Source: Mycolicibacterium phocaicum (GTDB lineage: Bacteria > Actinomycetota > Actinomycetes > Mycobacteriales > Mycobacteriaceae). From it: a stretch of 64,000 bases of DNA. The stretch spans positions 1,488,001 through 1,552,000 of the forward strand of contig NZ_AP022616.1 in NCBI RefSeq assembly GCF_010731115.1. Reading direction: 5' to 3'. Positions 11,401 through 20,087 of this stretch are shown here, one piece after another. The first letter of the stretch is position 1. Every line of letters begins with the position of its first letter. Below the pieces are notes generated by a model. It saw only the letters and a program-made list of their open reading frames with translations. It had not been told where the DNA came from and ran no database searches. Position numbers and translations under genes: made by a program.

Positions 11401-12050
11401 GTCTGCGCGCGGCGCGCCATCTCGGCCTGCCGGCCCAGTGGCTTGAGCTGACGGCGCAGTTCGGTGGTCAGGTCGGTCAGGCGGGCCAGGTTGGCCTGCA
11501 TGGCGTCGAGCTTGCGGACCGCCTTTTCCTTGCGCCGGCGGTGCTTGAGCACCCCGGCGGCCTCCTCGATGAAGGCGCGACGGTCCTCGGGCCGCGATTC
11601 CAGGATTTCCGACAGCTTGCCCTGGCCGACGATGACGTGCATCTCGCGGCCGATGCCGGAGTCGGACAGCAGTTCCTGCACATCCATCAACCGGCAGCTG
11701 CTGCCGTTGATCTCGTACTCGCTGGCGCCGTCCCGGAACACGCGGCGGGTGATCGACACCTCGGAGTACTCGATCGGCAGGGCGTTGTCCGAGTTGTCGA
11801 TGGTCAGCGTCACCTCGGCCCGGCCCAGCGGGGCCCGTGACGAGGTGCCGGCGAAGATGACGTCTTCCATCTTGCCGCCGCGCAGGGTCTTGGCGCCCTG
11901 CTCGCCCATCACCCAGGTCAGGGCGTCGACGACATTCGATTTGCCCGAACCGTTCGGCCCCACCACGCACGTGATACCGGGTTCGAAGCGAAGAGTCGTC
12001 GGCGACGCGAAGGACTTGAAGCCCTTCAGCGTCAGACTCTTCAGATGCAT
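8466..12050 (-). CDS. smc: Chromosome segregation ATPase SMC
   Basis: A 1194-residue structural-maintenance-of-chromosomes protein that organises and segregates the nucleoid with ScpA/ScpB. The head is split: Walker A GPNGSGKS at 31-38, and the ABC signature LSGGEKS (about 1097) with Walker B ending in DEVEAALDD near 1120. Between them are two long Ala/Glu/Arg-rich coiled coils flanking a globular hinge (about 500-680). The ATG at 12050 gives the conserved N-terminus [14 protein letters not shown]. It is followed by ftsY and preceded by acyP, which ends 51 bp upstream. Confidence 0.97.
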   Translation of the reverse strand: MHLKSLTLKGFKSFASPTTLRFEPGITCVVGPNGSGKSNVVDALTWVMGEQGAKTLRGGKMEDVIFAGTSSRAPLGRAEVTLTIDNSDNALPIEYSEVSITRRVFRDGASEYEINGSSCRLMDVQELLSDSGIGREMHVIVGQGKLSEILESRPEDRRAFIEEAAGVLKHRRRKEKAVRKLDAMQANLARLTDLTTELRRQLKPLGRQAEMARRAQTIQADLRDARLRLAADDLVTRQAEFDDTNQTETALRREHGEVAERLEAASAELAGHEAAVSGLSGRAEAAQQTWFRLSALAERVSATVRIATERTNLLDSDPEVSTGPDPDALDAEADAVAEHEEQLLAELAESRTRLEAARGALAECERAAADAERAQMAAARAEADRREGLARLSGQVDTMRTRIESIDEGAVRLTGSIEEAAARVEQAKAEFELVQSKVGELDAGEYGLDEHHDRTIAAMRQADERVDELQAAERAVEKQVASLRARIDALSVTLDLKDGSAWLQKNHDGSGLFGSVAELVRVQPGHEAAIAAVLGAAADALAAESFDAARAAVDALKKGDGGRAAIVLGDWPVESSSPRGDLPSAAQWALDLVDVPDRLSGAMHAMLARVAVVADLPAALELVAARPELRAVTADGDLVGAGWVSGGSDRKPSALEITSEIEKARTALIDAERQTSEFGAALAGALAEQSARRDAVEHALAALHESDATISSVYEQLARLGQEARTADAEWQQLMAQRDELEAGRSRTLAELAELEDRFHNAQQEPMFDVEFVDRSETTAAAEEARAVEVEARLAVRTAEERANAVRGRADSLRRAAAAEREARVRAARAREARENAAKVAAAVADSGRLVAEKLAATVALAARKRDTLATERAQRSEGLTRVRAEVSELSARAAALTEALHRDEVAKAQAALRIEQLEQQALEQFGMAVADLVAEYGPDVPLPPTELEMAEYEQAKERGEQVSAPTPMAFDRPTQERRAKKAEKELAELGRVNPLALEEFAALEERYNFLSTQLEDVKGARKDLMDVIADVDERILRVFTEAYADVEQEFTQVFSTLFPGGEGRLLLTNPGDMLTTGIEVEARPPGKKVKRLSLLSGGEKSLTAVAMLVAIFRARPSPFYVMDEVEAALDDVNLRRLISLFEQLREKSQLIVITHQKPTMEVADALYGVTMQGDGITQVISQRMRGQELVSST

Positions 12051-12101
12051 GGGGTGAAACCCTACCGTCGCGCCGGTTAAATGCCGGGGACCCCTGGGCT
12101 T

Positions 12102-12380
12102 CTAACGCTCAGAAAAACCGTCGATCGGGTCACCTGCGACGGCCCAGTCGTCGACGACGGTCGTCACCGTGCCCGGGGTGGTGCCGCTGCGCAGGAGTGC
12201 CAGCAGCTGCTCGCAGTCGGCGCGCGGGCCCTGCGCCACGACGTGCACCCGGCCGTCCGGCTTGTTACTGGCGTAACCGGTGAGGCCCAACTCCAGTGCC
12301 CTGGCCCGGGTCCACCACCGGAACCCGACACCCTGGACCTGGCCGTGCACCCAGGCCGACAGCCGGACCGCCTCCGTCAC
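12102..12380 (-). CDS. acyP: Acylphosphatase
   Basis: A 92-residue acylphosphatase that hydrolyses carboxyl-phosphate bonds such as those of acetyl or carbamoyl phosphate. The signature GQVQGVGFRWW carries the catalytic Arg21, and GYASNKPDG carries the catalytic Asn39. Length is typical. The GTG start (12378-12380) overlaps the stop of the upstream OsmC-like gene by 4 bp (GTGA), implying translational coupling. The order OsmC-acyP-smc is the M. tuberculosis order (Rv2923c-Rv2922A-Rv2922c). Confidence 0.94.
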   Translation of the reverse strand: MTEAVRLSAWVHGQVQGVGFRWWTRARALELGLTGYASNKPDGRVHVVAQGPRADCEQLLALLRSGTTPGTVTTVVDDWAVAGDPIDGFSER

Positions 12381-12781
12381 TCGGCGAACCCGAAGGTGAC
12401 CTCGGTGCCCGCCTTCAGCGTGCGGCCCACCGTGCAGACCTTGTCGATGGCTCGCTCGACGACGATCTTGAGTCGCTTGATCTCGTCCTCGGACAGACTC
12501 GAGAGGTCCAACTCCATCGACTCCTGCAGCAGCGGGTAGACCTCGTTCTCACGGTCCGGCGGCCCCGACACCCGGATGGTGGTCTGGTAATCGTCGCCGA
12601 GTCGGCTACGCAGCGGCGCATCGCTGCTCATGCCGCTGCAGGCCGCCAACGCGATCTTGAGCAATTCCCCCGGGGTGAAGACGCCCTCGACGTCCTCGGA
12701 CCCGACGAGGACCTCGGCCCCTCGCGAGCTGTGCCCGGTGTAGCGGCGCACCCCGGTCCGTTCGACCCACAGTTCCGTCAT
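12377..12781 (-). CDS. OsmC/Ohr family protein
   Basis: A 134-residue OsmC-family protein, equivalent to Rv2923c. Family members reduce organic or fatty-acid hydroperoxides through two cysteines. Cys48 (in AACSGMSS) and Cys116 (in KVCTVGR) are in the expected places, so peroxidase activity is plausible but not proven for this subfamily. The ATG at 12781 faces the first gene of the tandem array at 12883, so the 101-bp gap should hold both promoters. The end overlaps acyP by 4 bp. Confidence 0.85.
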   Translation of the reverse strand: MTELWVERTGVRRYTGHSSRGAEVLVGSEDVEGVFTPGELLKIALAACSGMSSDAPLRSRLGDDYQTTIRVSGPPDRENEVYPLLQESMELDLSSLSEDEIKRLKIVVERAIDKVCTVGRTLKAGTEVTFGFAE

Positions 12782-12882
12782 GGCACATTTGTACCGCGCC
12801 GCCGCTCAATGTCCGGCGGGAACCCTGCTGGGCCCCAGGTAAAGTCAGGGATTCGCGCAACACTCTCGGGGGGAGAGTTCAC

Positions 12883-13578
12883 ATGACGTACCCATACCCG
12901 GGTCCGAATCCAGGGCCATCCGGGTACCCACAGCAGGGACCGTACGGCGGCCAGCCGGTTGCTCCCGGCTACCCCGCATATGGCCCGCCCGGATACGGTC
13001 CGATGCCCGGTCAGCCGATGCCGTACGGCTATGCCGGTGCCACTCCGCCGCCGAACTCGGGCGGTCCGGGCAAGTGGATTCTGATCGCCGGCGCCGTGGT
13101 GCTGGTGCTGGTCCTCGGTGGCGTCGGAATCTACGCGCTGACCGGTTCCTCCGACGACGACCAGTCGACATCCGCGAGCCGCCAGTCCGGTGCGCGCAAG
13201 AGTGCAGCCGGCAGCACGGGTCCGACAAACGACGCCACTGAGCCAGGGTCGTCGGGCAGCGGCAGTTCCGATGAGGACGAGATTCGCCAGTTTCTGGCCA
13301 ACTTCGGCGGGGGCGACATGGCGTCGATCTCCTGTGCCAACGACCGCAAGTTCTTCGGCCAGGCGGGCGGCGGCGCATTCGGCAGTATGCCGATACCGAA
13401 GGTCGCAGGTGACGCGGACAGCATGCAGGTCCTCGACATCACCGTCACGGGCGACCGCGCCACGGTCAAACCCCCGGGGTCGTCGCAGGTTGCGTTCTGG
13501 CTGCGTAAAGAAGGCGGCGAGTGGAAGTTCTGCTCCACCGACAATCCCGTATTCAAGAACCTGCCCGGAACCCGCTGA
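12883..13578 (+). CDS. Membrane-anchored Pro/Gly/Tyr-rich protein, tandem paralog 1
   Basis: A 231-residue protein. Cytosolic residues 1-65 are built of PGY/GQP-type low-complexity repeats. One transmembrane helix follows (WILIAGAVVLVLVLGGVGIYAL, about 67-88), then a Ser/Gly/Asp-rich linker and an outside domain of about 100 residues containing a Cys pair and the ending W-L-R-K-E-G-G-E-W-K-F-C. That last part resembles the small NTF2-like DUF4878 folds common in mycobacterial envelope proteins (inference). The ATG follows a GGGGGGAGAG SD. It is the most diverged of four tandem paralogs and starts the array 101 bp from the divergent OsmC-like gene. Function unknown. Confidence 0.8.
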   Translation: MTYPYPGPNPGPSGYPQQGPYGGQPVAPGYPAYGPPGYGPMPGQPMPYGYAGATPPPNSGGPGKWILIAGAVVLVLVLGGVGIYALTGSSDDDQSTSASRQSGARKSAAGSTGPTNDATEPGSSGSGSSDEDEIRQFLANFGGGDMASISCANDRKFFGQAGGGAFGSMPIPKVAGDADSMQVLDITVTGDRATVKPPGSSQVAFWLRKEGGEWKFCSTDNPVFKNLPGTR

Positions 13579-13640
13579 GATCACGGCTCGCCGCCGCCGA
13601 TTTCGCCATCACGCACCACTTCGCGAGGAGCGACCAGACA

Positions 13641-14321
13641 ATGACCTATCCCCCGCCCGGGTCGCCGGGTCCTCAGCCGTGGCAGCCGGCACCCGGGTAC
13701 CCGCCGGCCGGCTACGGGCAGGCGCCCGGGTACGGGCAACCGGCCGGGTACGGACAACCGCCCGGGTACGGACAGACACCCGGCTACGGGCAGGCACCCG
13801 GCTACCCAATGGGGCCCGGATACGGCCAGGCACCCGGGTTTCCCCCGGGACCCGGCTATCCCGGCGCGCCAACCCCGAACAACAACAAGAAGTTCCTGAT
13901 CGGCGGGCTGGCCCTGCTCGCGGTCATCGGCATCGTGATCGGCGTGGTGGTGTGGACCTCGGGCTCCGGCGGTGGGCTCAGCGCACTGGGCGGTAACTCG
14001 GACGAGGACCAGATTCGCAGCCTGATGAGCGACCCGACGGCGTTGAAGGACCACCGGTGCGAGGCCGACGCCAAGTTCTTCAGTAAGTTCCCTGGCCTCG
14101 CCGACGGGAAGAAGGCGCCGGTCGGGCCCAAAGTGAAGGTCACCGTCAACAGTGTCGACGTGACGGGCGAGCATGCCACCGTGAACGTCACCACGCGCGC
14201 CGAAAGTGGGCGTGAGGCCTCCGCCACCGTCTATTTCCGCAAGGAAGGCGGTGAGTGGAAGTACTGCCTGACGGACTCCCCTGAGATGAAGAAACTGCAG
14301 CAGCTGCCGGGGATGAAGTAA
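13641..14321 (+). CDS. Membrane-anchored Pro/Gly/Tyr-rich protein, tandem paralog 2
   Basis: A 226-residue paralog with the same plan: a GYGQxPGYGQ repeat N-terminus (1-80), one transmembrane helix (FLIGGLALLAVIGIVIGVVV), the linker [17 protein letters not shown] shared almost exactly with paralog 3, and an outside domain with two conserved Cys (one in DHRCEAD, one in KYCLTDSP) that could form a disulfide. The ATG at 13641 is chosen because its leader GAGGAGCGACCAGAC matches that of paralogs 3 and 4; a longer frame begins at 13521. It lies 62 bp after paralog 1 and lacks the -10 element found before paralogs 3 and 4, so it may be co-transcribed with paralog 1. Confidence 0.8.
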   Translation: MTYPPPGSPGPQPWQPAPGYPPAGYGQAPGYGQPAGYGQPPGYGQTPGYGQAPGYPMGPGYGQAPGFPPGPGYPGAPTPNNNKKFLIGGLALLAVIGIVIGVVVWTSGSGGGLSALGGNSDEDQIRSLMSDPTALKDHRCEADAKFFSKFPGLADGKKAPVGPKVKVTVNSVDVTGEHATVNVTTRAESGREASATVYFRKEGGEWKYCLTDSPEMKKLQQLPGMK

Positions 14322-14368
14322 CGACCGAGGCTGACCGGCGTTTCCGGAGGTAGACGGCCCAGCGGTGT

Positions 14369-14409
14369 TAACTTGGACGGCAAGCACAGTTCACAGGGAG
14401 CGACCAGAC
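14369..14409 (+). promoter_or_regulatory. Duplicated promoter/leader before paralog 3
   Basis: A TANNNT-type -10 (TAACTT, 14369-14374) sits 41 bp before the ATG, followed by the leader AAGCACAGTTCACAGGGAGC. The same arrangement with the same 41-bp spacing precedes paralog 4, so promoter, leader and gene appear to have duplicated as one unit. Promoter function is inferred. Confidence 0.45.
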
Positions 14410-15102
14410 ATGACCTATCCCCCGCTCGGGCCGCAGCCAGGCGGCCAGCCGTGGCAGCAGCCGCAGCAGCCGGCACCCGGGTACCCGCCGGCCGGCTACG
14501 GCCAGCCGGGATACGGCCAGCCCCAGCCCGCCTATGGGCAACCCTCGTTCGGTCAGCCCGCGTACGGTCAGCCGGCCTACGGCCAGCCCGCATACGGACA
14601 GCCGCCGGGTTATCCGATGGGCCCGGGTTTCCCCGGTGCGCCGCAACCCAAATCGAACGGCCCGAAGTGGGCGCTGATCGGTGGGCTGGCGGCCATCATC
14701 GTCGTGGGCATCGTGCTCGCCGTAGTCCTGGTCTCGAATTCCGGCGGTGGGCTCAGCGCACTGGGCGGCAACTCCGACGAGGATCAGATTCGGAGCCTGA
14801 TGAGCTCGGGGCCGTCGTCGATCAAAGAACGCGCGTGCGAGAACGACCAGAAGTTCTTCAGCAAGTTCCCCGGCATCGCCGACAGCACCGGCACCAATCC
14901 GACCGGCGCCAAGGGCAAAGCGACCGTCGACAGCGTCAACGTGACCGGGGATACCGCCACCGCCGAAGTCACCGCGACGTCGAGCACCGGCCTGGAGCGC
15001 TCCGGCACGCTCTACTTCCGCAAAGAGAGCGGCGAGTGGAAGATCTGCTTCACCGACTCACCGCAGTTGAAGCAGCTGCAGAATCTGCCCGGCATGAAGT
15101 GA
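14410..15102 (+). CDS. Membrane-anchored Pro/Gly/Tyr-rich protein, tandem paralog 3
   Basis: A 230-residue paralog. Its N-terminus is a run of YGQPxYGQP repeats (about 25-65), followed by one transmembrane helix ([22 protein letters not shown]) and an outside domain with paired Cys (in KERACEND and KICFTDSP). The C-terminus [11 protein letters not shown] closely matches paralog 2 (KKLQQLPGMK), so these two are the most recent duplicates. The ATG at 14410 has GGGAGCGACCAGAC upstream. Function unknown; a structural or sensing role in the envelope is possible. Confidence 0.8.
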   Translation: MTYPPLGPQPGGQPWQQPQQPAPGYPPAGYGQPGYGQPQPAYGQPSFGQPAYGQPAYGQPAYGQPPGYPMGPGFPGAPQPKSNGPKWALIGGLAAIIVVGIVLAVVLVSNSGGGLSALGGNSDEDQIRSLMSSGPSSIKERACENDQKFFSKFPGIADSTGTNPTGAKGKATVDSVNVTGDTATAEVTATSSTGLERSGTLYFRKESGEWKICFTDSPQLKQLQNLPGMK

Positions 15103-15156
15103 TCGCCCTGTGACTTGCCCGGCCGCGGTTGGCATTTCGGGTAGTGCCGCTGGTGT

Positions 15157-15197
15157 TACGTTGGATACCAAGCACAGTTCACAGGGAGCGCGCAGAC
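15157..15197 (+). promoter_or_regulatory. Duplicated promoter/leader before paralog 4
   Basis: TACGTT (15157-15162) matches the TANNNT -10 form, 41 bp before the ATG, followed by the leader AAGCACAGTTCACAGGGAGC shared exactly with paralog 3. Conservation of this non-coding stretch while upstream DNA differs suggests it is functional. Confidence 0.45.
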
Positions 15198-15953
15198 ATG
15201 ACCTATCCCCCGTCCGGCTCTGATCCGGGCGCCCAGCCCTGGCAGCCGCCACAGCCGCCGCCCGAGGGATACGGCCCGCCTGCGTACGGCCCGCCGGCCT
15301 ACGGACAGCCCGCCTACGGACAGCCCGCCTACGGGCAACCGACCTACGGACAGCCGAGCTACGGACAGCCCGGCTACGGCTATCCGGGCTACGGACCGCC
15401 GCCCGGCTACCCGATGGGGCCGGGTTTCCCGGGGCAGCCCGGATTCCCGCCGCCGCCTCCGCCCAACAACACCCGCAAGTGGGCGCTCATCGGTTCGGGG
15501 ATTTTCGCCGTCGTGCTCGTGATCGGAGTGGTATTCGCTCTGGTGATGTCGCGCTCGGACTCCGGCTCCGGCTCGGATACGGCGTCCAGCGGTGGCGAGG
15601 TGACGAACGGTGCGTCGTCCTCGGACCAGGAGAAGATCCGCGACCTGATGACGTCGCAGATCGACACCTTCGACGATTTCAAGGCGCACTCCTGCGCGAA
15701 CGACGTGAAACTGTACGACAAGGTGCCGTCGATCGCGGGCAAGTTCGGCAAGGGCGGCAGCGCCGGCGACGCCGGCCCCGGTTCGACCAAACGCGCCGAG
15801 ATCACCGACATCGACGTCAACGGAGATCGGGCGACGGTGAACGTCAGCTCGTCCACCGGGGTCACGAACGTTCCGCTGCGCAAGGAAGGCGGCGAGTGGA
15901 AGTTCTGCATGACCGATTCGCCGAAGTTCAAGGGCATTCCCGGGCTGAAGTAG
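15198..15953 (+). CDS. Membrane-anchored Pro/Gly/Tyr-rich protein, tandem paralog 4
   Basis: A 251-residue paralog with the longest repeat region: YGQPxYGQP units, then PGYGYPGYGPPPGYP and a poly-proline stretch before the transmembrane helix (WALIGSGIFAVVLVIGVVFALVM). The outside domain keeps the paired Cys (in AHSCANDV and KFCMTDSP) and ends FKGIPGLK, but its linker differs from paralogs 2 and 3. The stop is 9 bp from the end of convergent fpg. The four-gene array interrupts the OsmC-fpg neighbourhood relative to the M. tuberculosis order (Rv2923c, Rv2924c). Confidence 0.8.
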   Translation: MTYPPSGSDPGAQPWQPPQPPPEGYGPPAYGPPAYGQPAYGQPAYGQPTYGQPSYGQPGYGYPGYGPPPGYPMGPGFPGQPGFPPPPPPNNTRKWALIGSGIFAVVLVIGVVFALVMSRSDSGSGSDTASSGGEVTNGASSSDQEKIRDLMTSQIDTFDDFKAHSCANDVKLYDKVPSIAGKFGKGGSAGDAGPGSTKRAEITDIDVNGDRATVNVSSSTGVTNVPLRKEGGEWKFCMTDSPKFKGIPGLK

Positions 15954-15962
15954 CCCGGGCCG

Positions 15963-16823
15963 TCAGATCGGACGCGGGATGCGGGGCCGCGGTTGGCATT
16001 TCGGGCAGTAGTACGACGAGCGGTTCATGAACTTCTCCCGCCGGATCGCCGTGCCACAGCGGCGGCACGGCTCTCCTTCCTGGCCATAGGCGTCCAGTGA
16101 CCGGTCGAAGTACCCGGACTCGCCGTTGACGTTGACATACAGCGAGTCGAATGACGTGCCGCCTTGCGCCAGAGCCGAATTCATCACGTCGGCCGCGTGG
16201 ACGAGGAGTTCCCCGAGCCGGCGCCGAGCCAGCGCCGATGCCGGACGAAACCCGTTGACCTGTGCCCGCCACAGCGATTCGTCGGCGTAGATGTTGCCCA
16301 CACCGGACACCACGGTTTGGTCCAGCAGCTGACGTTTGATCTCGGAGTCCTTGCGCCGCAGGACATTCACCACGGCGTCCGGATCGAACGCGGGGTCCAG
16401 CGGGTCGCGGGCGATGTGCGCCACCGGCACGGGCACGACGCTGCCGTCGACCTCGACGAGGTCGCAGACCTGCCAACCGCCGAACGTACGTTGGTCGACG
16501 AAACTCAGCTCGGTGCCGTCGTCGAGCACGGCCGCGATGCGCAGGTGCGACGGCCGGGCCGGTGGTCCGATCAGCATCTGGCCGCTCATGCCCAGGTGCA
16601 CCACCAGCGCCTCGTCACCGTCGAGGGTCAGCCACAGGTACTTGCCGCGGCGGCCCGTCCCGGTGATCCGGCGTCCGGCCAGCCGGCCGGCCAGATCCGC
16701 GGGACCGTTGTCGTGCCGTCGTACCGCACGCGGGTGCAGCACCCGTACCGTGGTGAAACCCTTTGTCACAATGTGTGATTCGAGGCCCCGGCGGACGACC
16801 TCGACTTCGGGAAGTTCAGGCAT
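15963..16823 (-). CDS. fpg: Formamidopyrimidine-DNA glycosylase (MutM/Fpg)
   Basis: A base-excision repair enzyme of 286 residues that removes 8-oxoguanine and formamidopyrimidines and cuts the abasic site. The N-terminus MPELPEVE supplies the catalytic Pro2 and Glu3. The helix-two-turn-helix segment includes [15 protein letters not shown], and the C-terminal zinc finger is C-x2-C ... C-x2-C (CRRCG and CPKC). Its ATG lies inside the last codons of rnc (8-bp overlap), so rnc-fpg are coupled, as in M. tuberculosis. Confidence 0.97.
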   Translation of the reverse strand: MPELPEVEVVRRGLESHIVTKGFTTVRVLHPRAVRRHDNGPADLAGRLAGRRITGTGRRGKYLWLTLDGDEALVVHLGMSGQMLIGPPARPSHLRIAAVLDDGTELSFVDQRTFGGWQVCDLVEVDGSVVPVPVAHIARDPLDPAFDPDAVVNVLRRKDSEIKRQLLDQTVVSGVGNIYADESLWRAQVNGFRPASALARRRLGELLVHAADVMNSALAQGGTSFDSLYVNVNGESGYFDRSLDAYGQEGEPCRRCGTAIRREKFMNRSSYYCPKCQPRPRIPRPI

Positions 16824-17547
16824 TGCTGACGGCGTCGGCGTCAGGGTCGACTTCGGGACTGGCCTCCAGCGCCTGGTAGGCCGCCGCGGCGGCGTGCTGT
16901 TCGGCTTCCTTCTTGGTGCGCCCGACGCCTTCGCCGTAGTCGATGCCGTTGAGCACTGCGCGCGCGGTGAACTCCTTGTCGTGCTCCGGTCCGGTGGACG
17001 TCACAACATAGGACGGGACGCCGATCCGGCGGGCGGCGGACAGTTCCTGCAGGCTGGTTTTCCAGTCCAGGCCCGCCCCGAGACTCGCCGCGGTGTCGAG
17101 CGCGGCGCTGAACAGCCCCATCACCACGGTTTGGGCCACCTCGTGGCCGTGCTCGACATACGTTGCACCGAGCAGTGATTCGAGTCCGTCGGCCAGCAGG
17201 TTGGCCTTCTGGGCGCCGCCGCTGGCCATCTCGCCGCGGCCCAGCAGCAGGTAGCTGCCGAGTCCGTCTGGGGTGAGGGTGCGCGCGATCTCGGCCAGCG
17301 CCTGGGTGTTCACGACCGCGGATTTGAGCTTGGCCAGCTCGCCTTCGCTGCGGTCCGGGTAGCGGCGGAAAATCTCGGCGGTGATCACCAATCCGAGCAC
17401 GGCGTCGCCCAGGAACTCCAGCCGCTCGTTGGTCGGCAGACCGCCGTTCTCGTACGCGTAGCTGCGGTGGGTCAGTGCCACGGTCAGCAGATCGTCGGGC
17501 AACTGCACGCCCAGCGCTGCCAGCAGCGGCGCACGATCTACCGTCAC
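16816..17547 (-). CDS. rnc: Ribonuclease III
   Basis: Double-strand-specific endoribonuclease of 243 residues that processes rRNA and some mRNAs. The family signature [12 protein letters not shown] is at 40-51 and supplies the metal-binding acidic residues. A dsRNA-binding domain fills about 165-230. The start is the GTG at 17545-17547, giving [13 protein letters not shown]. Its first bases overlap the stop of the DUF177 gene (GTGA), which excludes a longer frame reaching 17709. Confidence 0.95.
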   Translation of the reverse strand: MTVDRAPLLAALGVQLPDDLLTVALTHRSYAYENGGLPTNERLEFLGDAVLGLVITAEIFRRYPDRSEGELAKLKSAVVNTQALAEIARTLTPDGLGSYLLLGRGEMASGGAQKANLLADGLESLLGATYVEHGHEVAQTVVMGLFSAALDTAASLGAGLDWKTSLQELSAARRIGVPSYVVTSTGPEHDKEFTARAVLNGIDYGEGVGRTKKEAEQHAAAAAYQALEASPEVDPDADAVSNA

Positions 17548-18116
17548 GAACCGCCCTCCGACGAAGCCCCGTCGGTGTCGGGGGTCTCGGGCAGTAGCGC
17601 CGACAACTTCGCCCACCGCGGGTCGATCTTGTCGTGGTGGTGGTCCGGTTCGGCGTCGAGGAGGCGTACCCCGCAATCCGGGCACAGTCCCGGGCAGTCC
17701 GGGGTGCACAACGGCGAGAACGGCAGCGTCAGCCCGACCTCATCGATGATCGACTGCTCGAGGTCGACGGCGTCGTCGACGACGTGGCCGACCTCGTCCT
17801 CCTCGGTGGTGGCTTCGGTCGTGCTGTCGGGATACGCGAACAGCTCGGTGAGGTCGACGGTGACGTGCCCCGACAGCGGGTTGAGGCACCGCGAGCACTC
17901 ACCGGTGGTCGGTGCGGACACCGACCCCGTCACCAGCACGCCCTCGGACACCGACTGCAGTTGCAGGTCGAGGTCGATCGGCGCCCCGGCGGCGATCGCC
18001 ATCAGATCCAGGCCGATCCGCTCGGGACTGGGCACGGTTTCGACGTGCGTGATCATCGACCCGGGCCGACGGCCCAATCGCGCGATGTCAATGGTCAGCG
18101 GACTCGGGCCAGGCAT
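17544..18116 (-). CDS. YceD/DUF177 family protein
   Basis: A 190-residue DUF177 protein (YceD in E. coli, Rv2926c in M. tuberculosis). The family is linked to 23S rRNA maturation and ribosomal protein L32 in other bacteria. Two cysteine clusters suggest zinc binding: ECSRCL (Cys74, Cys77) and CTPDCPGLCPDCG near 138-150. An acidic stretch lies between. The usual partner rpmF does not follow; instead the stop overlaps rnc by 4 bp, tying it to RNA processing. Confidence 0.85.
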   Translation of the reverse strand: MPGPSPLTIDIARLGRRPGSMITHVETVPSPERIGLDLMAIAAGAPIDLDLQLQSVSEGVLVTGSVSAPTTGECSRCLNPLSGHVTVDLTELFAYPDSTTEATTEEDEVGHVVDDAVDLEQSIIDEVGLTLPFSPLCTPDCPGLCPDCGVRLLDAEPDHHHDKIDPRWAKLSALLPETPDTDGASSEGGS

Positions 18117-18172
18117 TGCTCAATCCTACGTCGGCGCCGATCACCGACCGGACGCCATTCCCGCGAAGCGGT

Positions 18173-18910
18173 TCAGCGCTGGGCGTAGTCGTGCGTGCCG
18201 GCGGCGGTACGCAGCTGGTGCCGGCCCCGGCTCACCGAGCGCAGCGTGCCCTGCAGGTGCTCCTCGAACTCGGCGAGCTTGGTGTCCACGTAGATGTCGC
18301 ATTCGCCGCGCAGGCGGTCGGCCTCGGCGTGCGCCGAATCGATCATGCGGGTGGCCTCGGCGTGGGCGGTCTGAACCACCTCGGTCTCAGACACCAGGCG
18401 CTGCTGCTCCTTGATGCCTTCCTGCACGGCCTTCTCGTAGGACAGGTTGCCGCTCTCCAGCAACCGGTCGACCTCGGCCTTGGCCCGGTTGGTGCTGGCC
18501 TCGTACTCCCGCTTGGCGGTACTGGCGATCCGATTGGCCTCTTCGCGGGCCTCGACGACCATGCGCTCGCTGTGTGCACGCGCCTCGGAGACCATCCGGT
18601 CGGCCTGCGCCTTCGCGTCGGCGAGCAGCCGGTCCGCCTCGGCACGGGCGTGGTTGACCAGCGAATCCGCCTCGGCCGTGGCCGACGACACCATCGAGTC
18701 GGCGTGCTGCTTGGCCTCACGCAGCATTCCGTCGCGGGCGTCCAGGACATCCTGGGCGTCGTCCAGCTCGCCCGGGATGGCGTCCTTGATGTCGTCGAGA
18801 AGTTCCAGGACATCGCCCCGCGGCACCATGCAGCCCGCGGTCATGGGCACTCCGCGTGCCTCTTCCACGATCGCGCCGAGCTCGTCCAGCGCCTCAAATA
18901 CTCGGTACAC
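18173..18910 (-). CDS. sepIVA: DivIVA-like septation regulator SepIVA
   Basis: A 245-residue coiled-coil protein equivalent to Rv2927c, which in mycobacteria localises to septum and poles and is needed for cell division and envelope control. The first 60 residues include the DivIVA-like start MYRVFEALDELGAIVEEARG. Residues 60-215 are an almost continuous Ala/Glu/Arg coiled coil with repeated A-x-AEADR-type units. The GTG start (18908-18910) gives the expected N-terminus. coaD lies only 86 bp upstream, whereas in M. tuberculosis the PDIM locus separates the two. Confidence 0.9.
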   Translation of the reverse strand: MYRVFEALDELGAIVEEARGVPMTAGCMVPRGDVLELLDDIKDAIPGELDDAQDVLDARDGMLREAKQHADSMVSSATAEADSLVNHARAEADRLLADAKAQADRMVSEARAHSERMVVEAREEANRIASTAKREYEASTNRAKAEVDRLLESGNLSYEKAVQEGIKEQQRLVSETEVVQTAHAEATRMIDSAHAEADRLRGECDIYVDTKLAEFEEHLQGTLRSVSRGRHQLRTAAGTHDYAQR

Positions 18911-18997
18911 GGCAACATCCTCCAGGCGTAGTTGGTTGTTACCAGTGTGCCTGTTGTTACTCGTGTGACTCGGCTTTGCGGGCCGGTGTGTCGCGAC

Positions 18998-19474
18998 CTA
19001 TCCGGCCAGCTTGGCCTGGAGCCGCTTGTTCACGACCGGCGGCAGCAGGTCGGTGACGTCGCCGCCGAGGGCCGCGACCTCCTTGGCCAACGACGACGAC
19101 ACGAACGAGAATTGCGGCTTGGTCGCGACGAAGAAGGTGTCGACGCCGGCGACGTGCCGGTTCATCTGCGCCATCTGAAGCTCGTATTCGAAGTCCGTGC
19201 CGGTGCGCAGACCCTTGACGATGGCCGTCAGCCCGCGCGCCCGGGCGAAGTCGACGACGAGCCCGGAGCCGGCCTCGGCCCGCAGGTTCGGCAAATGCGA
19301 CGTCGCCTCGCTGATCATCGCGATGCGTTCCTCCGCGGTGAACATGCCCTTCTTGTTGGGGTTCACCAGCACCGCCACCACCACCTCGTCGAACTGGGCC
19401 GCTGCCCGCTCGAAGACATCGAGGTGACCAAGGGTTATCGGATCGAAGGATCCCGGGCAGACCGCACCACTCAT
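18998..19474 (-). CDS. coaD: Phosphopantetheine adenylyltransferase
   Basis: The penultimate enzyme of coenzyme A synthesis, converting 4'-phosphopantetheine and ATP to dephospho-CoA. The protein has 158 residues. The nucleotidyltransferase motif T14-L-G-H17 follows CPGSFDP, and the SSSLAKEVA motif sits near 126. The start at 19474 gives [12 protein letters not shown]; a longer frame adds ten unsupported residues. Located 43 bp downstream of rsmD, the common rsmD-coaD order. Confidence 0.96.
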   Translation of the reverse strand: MSGAVCPGSFDPITLGHLDVFERAAAQFDEVVVAVLVNPNKKGMFTAEERIAMISEATSHLPNLRAEAGSGLVVDFARARGLTAIVKGLRTGTDFEYELQMAQMNRHVAGVDTFFVATKPQFSFVSSSLAKEVAALGGDVTDLLPPVVNKRLQAKLAG

Positions 19475-19517
19475 AGCCCAAGACGGTACAAGGCCTGGGC
19501 GCATCAGACCCGACTGG

Positions 19518-20087
19518 TCAGCCCGACCGACCGGCAGTCCACTCCGCCATTTCCAGCCGGGTGTCGCCGTACCGCCGCTCGCGCAGCACGGTCCAGCCGT
19601 CCGGCCAGACGAGGGCCGGGCCGGACGCCGGGCGCTCGATCACCGCGACGGCGCCCTCGGCCAGCCAACCACCCGAAACGAGCTGCCCCACAACGACTTC
19701 CACATCAGCGGCCGGTACGTCGTAGGGCGGGTCCGCGAACACCAGATCCACCGGCCGCGGCGCCGTCGTCGCCGCCACACTGGACGCCGTACCGCATCGC
19801 ACGACGGCGCCGTCCACCCCGAGCTCGGCGATGTTCCGCGAGATCACCGCCGCGGCGCGCCGGTCGGCCTCCACGAACAGGGCCGACGCCGCACCGCGCG
19901 ACAGCGCCTCCAGCCCGAGCGCTCCCGACCCGGCGTACAGGTCGAGGACCCGCGCCCCCTCGAAGTCCACCCGGGCCGCCAGCACGTTGAACAGCGACTC
20001 CCGGACCCGATCCGTCGTCGGCCGAGTCCCTTTGGCGGGCACCGAGATCCGGCGGCCGCCGTGGCGGCCGCCGATGATCCGGGTCAG
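19518..20087 (-). CDS. rsmD: 16S rRNA (guanine-966-N2)-methyltransferase RsmD, probable CTG start
   Basis: A SAM-dependent methyltransferase of the small ribosomal subunit rRNA. It has the SAM motif [18 protein letters not shown] and the catalytic DPPY (in FADPPYD). The family N-terminus T-R-I-I-G-G-x-x-G-G-R-R-I is fully present only if translation begins at a CTG (20085-20087) that overlaps the pyc stop as CTGA, giving 189 residues. The first in-frame GTG (20042) would cut off 15 conserved residues. No ATG, GTG or TTG precedes the conserved start in frame. CTG is therefore my choice, with the shorter form as alternative. Confidence 0.85.
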   Translation of the reverse strand: MTRIIGGRHGGRRISVPAKGTRPTTDRVRESLFNVLAARVDFEGARVLDLYAGSGALGLEALSRGAASALFVEADRRAAAVISRNIAELGVDGAVVRCGTASSVAATTAPRPVDLVFADPPYDVPAADVEVVVGQLVSGGWLAEGAVAVIERPASGPALVWPDGWTVLRERRYGDTRLEMAEWTAGRSG

